Shown in pieces: positions 37,542-49,048 of a DNA stretch of 64,000 nt. The notes beneath the pieces were generated by a model that saw only the letters and a list, made by a program, of their open reading frames with translations, did no database searches and was not told where the DNA came from. The DNA comes from Strongylocentrotus purpuratus (lineage: Eukaryota; Echinodermata; Echinoidea; Camarodonta; Strongylocentrotidae): contig NW_022145599.1 in assembly GCF_000002235.5 (NCBI RefSeq), positions 5,713,781 to 5,777,780 of the forward strand. The letters are read 5' to 3'. The position numbers and the translations under genes were made by a program. How positions within the stretch are numbered: position 1 is the stretch's first letter; each line of letters opens with the position of its first letter.

Positions 37542-38149
37542 GATCTAGATCTAGACTAACAGTAACAAGCTGTGCTTTTTACAACTTCAGACCACCTTAT
37601 TTCCACACTTCCCAATGTCATTATAACTTTCTTATTGTTCATGAATTTATCACTTATAAGTATCAGTTTATTCTTATTGACGTTGAACTTGTTGTTAATG
37701 TTATTGTTCACTCATGAATGTATTGTTTTCATTTCACTTGTCAGTGAAAAGAAATAAATTTCTAGGCCCAGAATCTAAACAATTCTTGAATTTGATATAT
37801 GATGATGTGACCAAAGTTCGCTATCTCAAAAATCAGTAAGATTTCGAAAATTTGAAATCACCAATGAAAAGAGGAACATAAAATTACCGTGCCAAATTAC
37901 CCAGACTCCAGAGATGAAATTTTCTTTGGAATTGGGTGGGTGATTGGGAAGATATTGACAATCAGCAAATTTTGCAATCATTTGCGTCCGTTCCGAAAAA
38001 TTCTCAACTTATTGAACCGATAAGGGTCTGGAAACCTTCGATTTGAGAGCAGATTTCCTCATAATTACATGTAGAATGTGGTACCAACCGATTGTATGAT
38101 ATTGATATCTTATTCTTGCCTTGCACCTTATTTTTTATGGATCAAATTT

Positions 38150-38525
38150 TTAGATCGCGATATCTCCAGAATCCTTTGACGATCAATTTTCTAGTTGAAC
38201 CAATTTGTAGTAAAAAACTTTGCCGTCCATTTGGTAATGATTAAAATAAACAAATTTGTGTAGAATATGAGAAATCATAGATCGAATATCACATCTTATC
38301 AAAATCTCTGCGAGCTTGGGTCACCCCTTAAAGGGGGTGACCAAAGTTCGCTGAGATTTTAACAATATTAGAGAATGTGATAATCGTTTCATGATTTTGC
38401 ATACCGTATTCTAAACAAATTTAATTAATTCAATTGGATCTATTACCAAATGGACGGCAAAGTTTTTTTATTACAAATTCATAGAAAATTTATCGTTGAA
38501 GGATTCCGGAGAAAACTTGATCAAA
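38150..38525. repeat. Diverged head-to-head inverted duplication
   Basis: The centre is 'ccccttaaagggg' at about 38325-38337. Moving outward, 'ggtgaccaaagttcgc' on the right mirrors 'gcgagcttgggtcacc' on the left, and 'accaaatggacggcaaagtt' (about 38444) mirrors 'aactttgccgtccatttggt' (about 38216). A third copy of the end, 'gtgaccaaagttcgct', lies at 37806, so the element may begin there and be partly duplicated. Confidence 0.65.
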
Positions 38526-39054
38526 AATTTCGATTTTGGATTTTCATAATTTCACACCCAAAAGACTGACCGGTAACTCCATTTCGTTGACAATCAGCCA
38601 TGCATCAGTCTTTCGTTTTCTTTCTTTTGTCAACTCTGTTTGTTGCTAGGGCAGGCAGCCAGTGAAAATGAATATGTTTAATCAAAATATCAAATTATGG
38701 AAATGCAAGCATGATGAAGCATCACTTTCCTGGCTCATTTTTCCTGATTGAGGTGTCATATGAAAGGGCAGGAAATGAACTTTCTAGAAATGTAATTTTC
38801 CCTTTGAAATTCAGATACCGCCCGCCAAATGAGTTTTTGGTACCCTCTCTTCAAATTGTTTTTAATCAGTCATACGTGAAATATGCATTGAGTTGCATCA
38901 AATGAAAGAGGAGGATCTAAGCTTTACAAATATGTTTCATTTATTTATTATAATTGTGATTAAGTTATGATAAAACTTCCATGATTCTCCCTTTTCATTT
39001 TTTTTCTGGGATGCACAGTATCGGAATAAGAGAAGAGGAAATCCTTTTGTGATC

Positions 39055-39235
39055 CAGTGGTCCACCTGCACACCCCAATCAGTTATATTGGGTGGACAGA
39101 CCTGAGAGTTAATTTTTGTTTAATATGTAATTGTGTGTCATTGTACCAGTATTTTGTTTGTTATAGCGCTTAGAGATTTTGGCGGTAAGCGCTTTATAAG
39201 CACCATTTTTATTATTATTATTACTGTGGTTTATT
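39055..39235 (+). mobile_element. SINE 3' fragment
   Basis: 'ggtccacctgcacacccc' matches the body of the SINE at 311-1560. It is followed by a tail 'ggcggtaagcgctttataag' and (ATT)n. The 5' head is missing. Confidence 0.6.
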
Positions 39236-39239
39236 TTGC

Positions 39240-42200
39240 TTTTCTCCTCCCCGGCACATTTGACACCACATCCTGAATGAGGATGATGATGTTAATAGTA
39301 GTAGTAATAATTAGTACAGGTACAGTAGGTGCAATAGAGGTGTGAAAATTCTCACTTGACAGAGACCTCTCTTCAGCTGAATTTGTAGACATCCTTATTC
39401 AATTTGGAGGAGAGGAAAATTTGCACAGAATGTTATCAATTGTTATTTAGGGAAGTTTCCACCAATTTTCCTCGAGATGTTCAAATCACAGCAAGTCAGC
39501 AATGTGTGTCAAAACCTTTCCTACTCTCACTATTGATTTTCTTTGGTTAATTTATCAAAACGGAACAGGGGCCTTGATAGAGTTGTTACAAATTGAATTT
39601 TCACACCAGAAGTCTGCCTGTTCATATTTCAAATTTTAAAATCAATAATATGCTTAAGTTTGGCATGAATTTATCTTTTTCTGCAAAGGCCTTGTTTATT
39701 CCCCATAATTTTGGCTGAAAATTAGAATTAAATCTAGCAAAGTATGTAAGTGTTTTGACTTTGATAGTGGGAGCGGGGAGGGGGGGGTGAAAATACATCT
39801 TTATTAAGAACTGTATTTGTCATTTGTAAGGCTACAATACCATGTATTACTTGAATATGGTGTGACAGACTTCCATCAAATGTAGCCAGAAATAATCTAG
39901 GGAACCAACGTGAATGATATGATTTCAGAATAGACCTCATTCCTTATGCCAAATAAGATTTTATTTACTGAATGTATTCATAAGCGAAAAAATTACACTG
40001 TACTGTATGTATTCAAAATGCAAGCAATACATGTAGATCAAAATTATACAGATACTGACTTACTGAGGCGTTTCATATACATGTACCTGTAGGCCTACAT
40101 GTACTTGATAGTGGCACAGAATTTCAATAGTGATCAGAATTTCTGAAGGGGAACTGCTGATTCATCTTTCCATAGCGTACATAGGCCTAAAGCAGTGTAC
40201 AAAATGAAAATCTCACTTCCTTTATTTACCAGTACTAACAATTGAGGATGTAAATCAGGACACGCCCCGATCAATCTGAAATGTAAACAGGTGCAGCGGG
40301 GGTGTGGAAAATATCACGCAAATGATGCAATGCAGCCTGTATTCTGTCTATTAGTTCTATTTTCATTTAGTATTCATTGTCTTTGTAATTTGTTCACTGG
40401 TGTAGACAAAACTTTAGACATGTGGCACCTACAATGGACATACCGTTCTTTTGTTTCAAAAGAGCAGATCTACTCTAATCAATGCAGGAAATCCTGAATA
40501 CAAATATAATGAAAATTGATGGATAATGGGGTTTTTCATTCTTTTTTTTAAATTGTTGAAACTCAACCAAGGGCTAAATCAACAGCCCCAACAGAACGGA
40601 AACAGGAAATATACAAGTGGCCTCTCCCTTCAACCCCCCCCCCCTTTTCCGATCTATCTCGATCTCTCTCTATCTCTCTTTCTCTCTCTCTCTATCTAAG
40701 TGTATTACTCACATTCTCCTACTATCGTATGTTTCCTTTATGTTTTTCGTTGTAATCCAAAGATAGTAAGGTACTTGTATTGTTGTTTCATAGACTGAAT
40801 TGGACACCGGGGTTGAGTTGTTTCACTCTTCAAAGTCTCAAAATTATGAATATTATGACAAATTATATTGAATGCAAGCTACGAACAATTTGGACATGCA
40901 TACAGTACAATACATCAATTATATAGAGCTTCATCCAGGTCTGGTTAGTAGAATCGACCACAATGTGCAGGCCGAGATAAATAATAAATATAAAGTGTAG
41001 TTCATAATCATGCAACCCTGTCTGGCCTTCAAGGTATATTAAATTAATAATTGGAGATGGGTAAAACGTGCATAATCCTGGTAGGCCTTTGGAGTTCATA
41101 CATGTACAGAGTACATGGTTTACATCACAGCAAGGGGGCGAGGAAGGGGTTTTGATTTGGTGTGTAATCGAATGCTAGCAGCATGTCCATGTAAAGGGCA
41201 TTGTGTGACCCTTGATGAGTGAAGGCATGTTTGCTCTTTTCTAGCCTGGTTTCCAGAACAACATAGTTACTTTTTATGCCATACATGTACTTGTTACTGC
41301 ATTTTGTGCCTTCAAAATTCAAACTACATGTGAACATTTTATGAATAAAACTTTTATCTCTTATCAGATCAATAGTGATGTAAAGTTGTAAACTCAGCCT
41401 AAGTCCTGGTCATGAAAAACAAAGTTATAGTGTGACGACTTTGAAATATCTTGCTTTCCCTGAAAGCTATAATACCAAATTACACGTACAGTGTACTTCA
41501 AGTATGCCTACGTGCCTACATGGGGAGTGGGGTTGATCTAATTATTACACAGCGAAAGTCTTGAAAGACCATTTGTCTTGAATTAGTTTACATGTAATTG
41601 GAACCAATGTGAAACATGCAATGGTTAAAAATAGCTTTGTTGAGAGTAGGGAAGTGAGACTGAGAGAGTGAGGAGAGATCCAAATTATTTTTACCAGTGA
41701 TTTTGTAAAAGTATGTTAAACAGATCTGTTGGGGTGTAGAATGAATTGTAAACATTTACAGTAGATTTATTATTTTTCAATTCAAAAAAAAAAAAAATTA
41801 TGAGAGAATACCAATTTCTTGGCAAAGCCTGATACAGATAGAGTTATTGAAGTTATTGAGAAGTGGCAGAAGGAGTTTAAATAAGTAAAACTCATACAGA
41901 GTATGTGAAGTTTGAGCAGGTACGTGGTGAGAGATGTGCATTCGCAAGAGGTGAGATAAGTATCGTAATACATCTGGATATGTACTGGGGGATTAATTCT
42001 GATACTAGAGGGAGTGAATGTAATCCATGTGAACCTGTGAAGTAATCCTATCATATCCTCTAGCTTCTTAAATTTCCTTATAAGAAAATATATATTACGG
42101 GTAGGTCAGCTTGAACAGATGCAGGTACATAATGTGCACACATGTAACATATATGTAGATCTTAAATGGTATGTGTAATATTTCTTAAGACTACACAATA

Positions 42201-42560
42201 TTACATACTGTACTGGACTACATTTGAAAATGTAAGTAGTGCAGAAACACAGTTTTTATTGTGAAGTTGCCAACCCTCATACATGTATTTCTGGCAAGAG
42301 TTATATGCAGGTTCTTGTAAAAACCAAAATAGAGTTGAATACAACACTTCCTTCTTTCTTGGCCCTTTTTAAACTGTAACTACAAACCATTGCAATTTGA
42401 ACACTAATATAGCTCATCACTGAACTCTATTTATAACTCATCAGTCAAGTGAACACTAATATAACTCTTCAGTCAAGTGGGATATTTATGACCTGTAAAG
42501 TAAACATTGAATTTCATTTTATAGGTTTAAAGAAATCTTTGATTTTTAAAACAAATTTGA
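39240..42560. other. Intergenic stretch with no recognised gene or element
   Basis: AT-rich. A C-run near 40636-40645 leads into a degenerate (TC)n tract to about 40700, and an A-run lies near 41786-41798. Several TACATGTAC words occur (about 40079, 40098, 41099, 41284). Open frames are under 95 codons and unrecognised. Confidence 0.4.
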
Positions 42561-42566
42561 ACAGTT

Positions 42567-42668
42567 ATAGCATACGAAGAGCGGCACTAGAGGTCAGGGG
42601 CGTGGTCAAGTCAAAATATACGTCACACTTCATGCATATTCATTATACAGCGCGCGCGATACAAACTC
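42567..42668 (+). repeat. Left arm of a 16.4-kb-spaced inverted repeat
   Basis: Starts atagcatacgaagagcggca and runs through 'cgtcacacttcatgcatatt' to 'cagcgcgcgcg'. The reverse complement lies at 58867-58967, about 90% alike by eye with a few indels. 'agcggcactagaggtc' in it resembles 'agcggcactagcggtc' in the satellite unit between the arms. Confidence 0.8.
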
Positions 42669-42762
42669 GAACACGAACGGTATGTAACAGCTGATTTATA
42701 TTTTGCTCATCCCTAGCTTGATGTTGAGGATAGATGTCCAAAATACTTTGTTTAATCATAAA

Positions 42763-43555
42763 CAGGGGCGTAGACAACGGGGGGATGAGGGGGATGCATC
42801 CCCCCACCTCACAAGGTGGGGGGGATGGCATGTACAATCATCCCCCCCAGGTTTTGGGGAATGATATTTGCTTACTTAATAAGTCATAATGATGATAATA
42901 ATAGTAATAATAATAATGATAACAATAATGATAATAATAATCCTCATCATTATTGTAATTGTGTTTATTGTTATTAGCCGCATTCACACGGTGAAAGCCA
43001 ATTCAGACGGTAAAAAAAAGAAAATCTTACAAGTATTTTGTGGTTATCTTGTGGTTTGGAAACCACAAGATAACCACAAGATTAAACAGGGATCTATGGG
43101 GGGGGGGGGGGTTAGGGGGTTTAAACCCCCCCCCCCCCCCTTGGGCGGCCCAAAAAACAAACAAAACCAAAAAAAGGGGAAAAAAGAAAAAAAGAAAGAA
43201 AAAAGAACGCACGCTGGAGAGAAACTCTTTCAAGTGCAAATATTGTGAGAAGATATTCAACTCATCTGGTAACTTAACCAAACACATGATAACTCTGGAT
43301 ATAACTGTGTATTTAACTGTTACTTGATTTAAAAAGACGTTATCATGCACTACTTTTTATGGTCTCCATTGTGTTAATAGATGCCAGGAAAACATCACTT
43401 ACGGGGTTCAAATAAACACCCCAAAAAAAATCGGCTCGCGGCTCGTGGACGATGCTCCGCATCGTCATTATTTTGGTCAACCCCCCCCCTTAGCAAAAAG
43501 CTAGATCCGCCCCTGAGTCATCCCCCCCAGGTGTACGAACCTGTCTACGCCACTG
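42763..43555. mobile_element. hAT-like element carrying a broken C2H2 zinc-finger fragment
   Basis: Ends CAGGGGCGTAGACA and, reversed, CAGTGGCGTAGACA; an exact 8-bp target duplication, atcataaa, lies at 42755-42762 and 43556-43563. This is a textbook hAT insertion. The interior has G and C homopolymers, a perfect hairpin near 43037-43080, and at 43206-43288 a zinc-finger relic: THAGEK in one frame and FKCKYCEKIFNSSGNLTKH one frame over, with the second zinc-binding His lost. No transposase. Confidence 0.85.
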
Positions 43556-43563
43556 ATCATAAA

Positions 43564-44988
43564 AGAGAAATTTTAATATGAATTTTAGTGCAGCCATTGA
43601 TCAATCGGTTCAGTGACCATTACTTACAATGCAGGTTTTTAACAACAACAAGAATCTTTTTTTTTTCTTTTCTTTTTAGAATTAAAGAAAAAATACAAAT
43701 TCTAATAAAACAGATGGTTATGTATCCTTTGATGTCCCTACTGAGGTCCAGTATATTTACGTTTGCTCCTTTATTACTCAGCATGCATAACAATAACTGG
43801 ACACAAATAGTGTCCAGTATTATGTGATTAAGTGATGTGGGGACATTTTTGTATCATCTATGAAAATATGTTTAAGTGGTACATTTGACATGTTCAGGAT
43901 ATAAATCTATGAGCTTCAGCGACCTGAATTCCTTTTGATGCTGTAGCACTGGAAAGGCAAAGTCAACCTCAGCCCTTAACCAAAACCAAAAAATGAGTTT
44001 GTAATTTGTATGTATTCAAGTTTCCATCGAATAACATATAATATTCAAATCCATGAACAAGTTATAGTATTGGTTATCTGTTCATTTCAACAATTCATGT
44101 CATAGTGAAAGTAATCAGTTACTAGGGCCTGACTATGAAGTTGTAAAAAGCAAAGGGAAATATGTCAGAGCAAATAAATATGATTTTTTTTTTTTTTTAA
44201 TTGAACGAAACCCTTCATAGTTTCATTGAGCACTGTTAAAGATGATTCCTTTTTTGCCCATATAGAAACCAGCATGAGTATTATACATATGTGTTGATGT
44301 GATTTCAAGGTTATACTCCTCATGTCTTTGTAAAGTTTGTTTTGACTGACAACCGACAAGTATTCAACTCGTGCTTATTATCGATGTAGTCAACACATTG
44401 GCTCTAATGAATGCATCAGTAAGTGTTTCAGTATCTCATATATTTTATATGCATTTCTTAGTTGTTGTTTTTTTAAATAAAAAAAATAATGATAGTCAAA
44501 TTGGTAATTACGTGTTGTAATTTGAGGTTTAAGAGTTTAGACAAATATATATAAAAAATATCACTGAAAACAAAATAGATATAAATATAAATATAAATAT
44601 ATATTAAGAAATATATAGCTCATAAATTAATTTTACCATGAGCTATTGAAAAGCCCAAATACGTCGTCAGAAAGATGATACTGTCATTCTTTCTGCTCTC
44701 AATTATATTTTAACCCAACCCTGCACGCAAGATGGTGAATAATTGTGTGGTTTTTGTTTTGTTTTGTTTTGGGTTGTAATATTTTGTATGGCCAGCCATA
44801 AGAATTTGGGGGGGGGGGGGGAGCTAACATAATAAAGGGAAAATAGATTACTTATTTTTTATTATTGTTGTGAAATACTTGATATTGGATACTTGATATT
44901 TTATATTGTCAGACTGGGCATATTATGTTTGATACTAAAGTCATTTGCTGAAAAAGTTAAATTTGTACAATCCAATACTGTATGTGGT
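43564..44988. other. Spacer between two hAT-like insertions
   Basis: AT-rich, with a G-run near 44808 and an (AAATAT)n-like stretch near 44580-44600. No gene or bounded element recognised. Confidence 0.4.
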
Positions 44989-44996
44989 ATCACAGA

Positions 44997-46002
44997 CAGG
45001 GGCGGCGATTTCTTTTCATGACCGGGGGGGGGGGGGACGAAATGTAAGAGACGGGGGAGCAGTGGCGTATATATTGAACAAAAACGGGGGGGGGGGGGGG
45101 GGGATCCGCATCCCCACTCTAACATTGTACATGCAGGCCTCGCGGAACGTTTTTCATAGAGGGGGAGGCTAAAGTATTTTATTAGGTAGAGCAAATGGAG
45201 CATATAACAAGTAGAGCGTAAAGTGGCGTGTGGTCCAGGGGCGTAGGCCCATGAAGCTCAGGGGTTTTAGGCATTTAATAACGGTCAGATGAGCATCCAG
45301 GGGCTCGTCTTAGAGCCCCTGGTGGGGTCCAGGGGCGTAGGCCCATGAAGCTCAGGGGTTTTAGGCATTTAATAACGGTCAGATGAGCAAACAGGGGCCA
45401 GCCATAGGACCCTTGGTGGGGTCCAGGGGGCAGAGCCCCCAGAAGCTCAGGGAAAAACCATACCATTTCAGCAACATTTGTAAATCACTGGTATCGAGTT
45501 AGAAATAAATCAAGTTTGAATTTTATTAGGGGGCAACTGCCCCCCAAGCCCCCCCCCCCCCCCCCTCCTCATCATTACGCCAAGGCGAGAAGGCAAAGTG
45601 AACGAGAGGGGTAGAGGTTACGGAAGTGACTATCCCCTCACAGGTTTTTGAAGTTTTGTTGTATTAACAAATTACATACTTTAATTAGCAAAAGAATAGT
45701 ATAAAAACAAGCAATATACCTTTTTCACACTTCACTTTTCTAGAATATTTACTGTACACTTTAGAGAATATTATGCGAGGGAGCGTAGCTCCGGAGCGAG
45801 AAGATTTTTGCATTTTTATTTGTCTAAACGCTGCACTCTAGGGCCCTCCAGAGCCTAAAAGTTTGTTGCAGTCTTTAGTCAGTATTTGATATACACTTTT
45901 TTTCTCACTTTTTCAATTTTTCAGGGAGGGACGATCCCCCCCCCCTAAAAAAAATGAGGGGGGGGGGACGTGTCCCCCCGTCCCCCGGGATCGCCGCCCC
46001 TG
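44997..46002. mobile_element. hAT-like element with internal duplication and long G-runs
   Basis: Ends CAGGGGCGGCGAT and, reversed, CAGGGGCGGCGAT (13 bp exact). Flanks atcacaga (44989-44996) and atcacagg (46003-46010) match at 7 of 8. Inside, a block starting 'ccaggggcgtaggcccatga' at about 45235 is repeated at about 45328. An uninterrupted run of about 18 G lies near 45087, with others near 45026 and in the right end. No transposase in 1006 bp. Confidence 0.82.
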
Positions 46003-46028
46003 ATCACAGGGTTTGTAGCATATATATT

Positions 46029-47078
46029 AAGCCTGAGTCATTACGGTTTTTGTGCTAAACGGATAACCGTTAAAAGTATACGGGCGGTTTCGTTTAACCG
46101 TTTAATAATAATCTGAAAAAGTGAAAATACAGTATTTGTAATAGTGCTGTAGCTCGGAACCCTGCTGGTCTTCAGACTGTCAGGCTGAGCATTCCGAGCC
46201 GGACTATGGTACAAATTGGGTCATCCTGATAAACAGAGACCAGTAATGAACAACATAAAACATGTCTTATTATTCCTCATCTGAATCTGATATCATGATT
46301 AACCTTGCAAAGTTACTCTGTGAAGATGTCCTGATCTGTGACGTGTTTATATATGCCTTTGCAATGCAATGTTTGCACGTGGTCAGGGAGAGAGCTCCCT
46401 GCATGTATCATTGCCATATGAAATTATGTGGAAGTGTGTATCACACACACCTAAGACACACCCTGCAATGAGCTGATCCAAGTTAGTGACCAATCAGGAA
46501 GGTTCTCTAGCTATGTGGGTGGAGTTTGATACCAGCATAAATTACAGGTTGGTGACCGCGCGTGCTTTCACCGTACCCAGTTCAGTGGGAGGTCAAGTAG
46601 CCACGCCCACATGTGTGCATGTGATAAGCATGCGCTCTCTATCTGTGTGTATGTACAGTGTATTTGGGCGCCGGAGGTGTGTGTGTACATGTGTGTGTGA
46701 CTGAGAGAGCATGCAGGGTCTAGCATGTCCCTGCATGGACCAGGCATGCAGGGACATGAGAGAGTGCAGTAATAAGAAAAGGTACATGAGCGATGAACAC
46801 ATTGCAGAGAGAAGGGAATAAAGAGGGTGAGAAAAGAGATAAGGGGGCTGGTTATTTTATTGTTTACAAATTCATTCATGGAGATTACTGCTGCCAGAAA
46901 GCTGGCGCGCAGCGGCCAGGGTGTAACATTACACTGCGGTTTCTTTGATTATCTTTATCACCGGCTATTAGCACATTCCAAAATGTATACAAATAACTGT
47001 TAAACGGAGCAAGAAATGCCAAACGGTTTTGATGAATGCGGTCGGATAACCGTCGGTTAAACGGATTGACTCAGGCCT
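46029..47078. mobile_element. TIR element with AACCGTTTA-type subterminal motifs
   Basis: Left end TTAAGCCTGAGTCA; right end reversed TTAGGCCTGAGTCA. The words aaacgg/ccgttt and ggataaccgt occur repeatedly within about 80 bases of both ends. The flanks are AT repeats, so the target duplication is unreadable. The middle (46460-46760) is CA/TG-rich; open frames there are low-complexity. Confidence 0.6.
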
Positions 47079-47554
47079 AATATATATATATATTTTTTCT
47101 GATCCAATCTTTGAAAGAAAACAAACTTTTAATTAAAAACTAGTTCTGTGGTAAAGCATTCTATTTTTTATCAGGTCACAGTTTTTTTTCTTCCAGTGTA
47201 AATTTGAGTTGATGGAGAAGTTTGTTAACAAAATCTTTGTTAAGTACATAAAAATAACGTTCATCGGTTCAGTCTAGAAACTCCATACATAATCTATGCG
47301 ATACATTACCATTTTATAATGTGAACTTAATGGCAATATAATAACACTCAACCAAGCAGAATATTTGTTTGATCTTTATTTTTTAGGTTGTTGAAATTGA
47401 TTTACATGTAAATGTTTATGTAGTTGAATGTTTAAAATGAGCAAAAATTAAGTGGGAACAAAACTTTAAAACATGATCTTATCAAGTTTTATGAAATGAA
47501 TGGTTAGAACGCAGTTTTTTAGAAGATACTACAGTAAATTATACACAACAGGTT
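47079..47554. other. Short spacer before the satellite
   Basis: AT-rich sequence with no recognised feature. Confidence 0.4.
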
Positions 47555-48468
47555 ATAGGAGCAGAACGAGAGGTCAGGTCTGTCATATAAAGAACACATT
47601 AATAAAGGAGCAGAACTAGAGGTCGTATGAGCGGCACTAGCGGTCGGGTCTGTGATATAAAGAACACATTAATAAAGGTGCAGAACTAGAGCTAGAGGTC
47701 GTATGAGCGGCACTAGCGGTCGGGTCTGTGATATAAAGAACATATTAATAAAGGGGCAGAACTAGAGGTCGTATGAGCGGCACTATAGCGGTCAGGTCTG
47801 TCATATAAAGAACACATTAATAAAGGAGCAGAACTAGAGGTCGTATGAGCGGCACTAGCGGTCGGGCCTGTGATATAAAGAACACATTAATAAAGGTGCA
47901 GAACTAGAGCTAGAGGTCGTATGAGCGGCACTAGCGGTCGGGTTTGTGATATAAAGAACATATTAATAAAGGGGCAGAACTAGAGGTCGTATGAGCGGCA
48001 CTATAGCGGTCAGGTCTGTCATATAAAGAACACATTAATAAAGGAGCAGAACTAGAGGTCGTATATGAGCGGCACTAGCGGTCGGGTCTGTGATATAAAG
48101 AACACATTAATAAAGGTGCAGAACTAGAGCTAGAGGTCGTATGAGCGGCACTAGCGGTCGGGTCTGTGATATAAAGAACATATTAATAAAGGGGCAGAAC
48201 TAGAGGTCGTATGAGCGGCACTATAGCGGTCAGGTCTGTCATATAAAGAACACATTAATAAAGGAGCAGAACTAGAGGTCGTATATGAGCGGCACTAGCG
48301 GTCGGGTCTGTGATATAAAGAACACATTAATAAAGGTGCAGAACTAGAGCTAGAGGTCGTATGAGCGGCACTAGCGGTCGGGTCTGTGATATAAAGAACA
48401 TATTAATAAAGGGGCAGAACTAGAGGTCGTATGAGCGGCACTATAGCGGTCAGGTCTGTCATAATTAT
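47555..48468. repeat. Satellite array, left part: 12 units in a three-unit higher-order repeat
   Basis: Each unit of about 72 bp contains 'gagcggcactagcggtcggg' and 'ataaagaacacattaataaa'. Three unit types follow in fixed order: A (aaggagcagaactagaggtc), B (aaggtgcagaactagagcta) and C (aaggggcag with cactatagcgg). A-type starts at 47604, 47822, 48040 and 48260 give a 218-220 bp period repeated four times. The array is cut at 48468 by the retrotransposon and resumes at 57405. Confidence 0.92.
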
Positions 48469-48763
48469 TGTAAGGATCAAGATATAAGAAGCCAAATTTA
48501 GTTTTTGTTTTGAGGATACCGTAGATTGACTGGAATTGTTGTACAAACGTAGCTAGGCTTGTCACATGGAAACTACAGATATGATATGATGTGGGCACGG
48601 ATTCAAGGAAGGAAAACTTTGTTTTACCTACTAAACTACTACTATTATTGCTACTTTGTACATTCCGGTGTATGGAAATGATTGGAGTTCAGTTGAGTGT
48701 TAATAAACAAAGAACCATGAAATTACCACATTGTCTCAAGGATCATATGTAGATATCTCTACA
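48469..48763 (+). repeat. 5' LTR of the BEL/Pao element
   Basis: Begins tgtaaggatcaag and ends gatatctctaca. Contains an aataaa signal near 48703. No tRNA primer-binding site starting with TGG was evident right after it (the sequence is ttagtaaaac). Confidence 0.93.
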
Positions 48764-48898
48764 TTAGTAAAACAAAGTCGATTCTTCAACGGATCATGTG
48801 GATGAAGGAAATCGACACGGCAAAGCCCCCGGGCGTGATACTCGCGAACACTGCACAAGTACTAAAGTCTGACGTGACGTGACACAGTGAGTAATTCA

Positions 48899-48992
48899 AT
48901 GAAATGAAACTCAGAAGTGAAATCGGCTGAATGAAATGAAACTCAGAAGTGAAATCGGCTGAATGAAATGAAACTTTGAAGTGAAATTGGCT
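48899..48992 (+). repeat. 32-bp direct repeat, three copies, in the BEL leader
   Basis: Copies beginning atgaaatgaaact start at 48899, 48931 and 48963; the third has drifted. They lie between the 5' LTR and the Gag-Pol start. Confidence 0.8.
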
Positions 48993-49048
48993 AGACTCTA
49001 CACGTTACTGCTGATTTGAAAGGAATGTTTATCAAGTAAATTGCAATT

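Noticed and set aside
46568..46879. 103-codon minus-strand frame
   Set aside because: Low-complexity CA/TG-rich sequence inside a TIR element; no domain.
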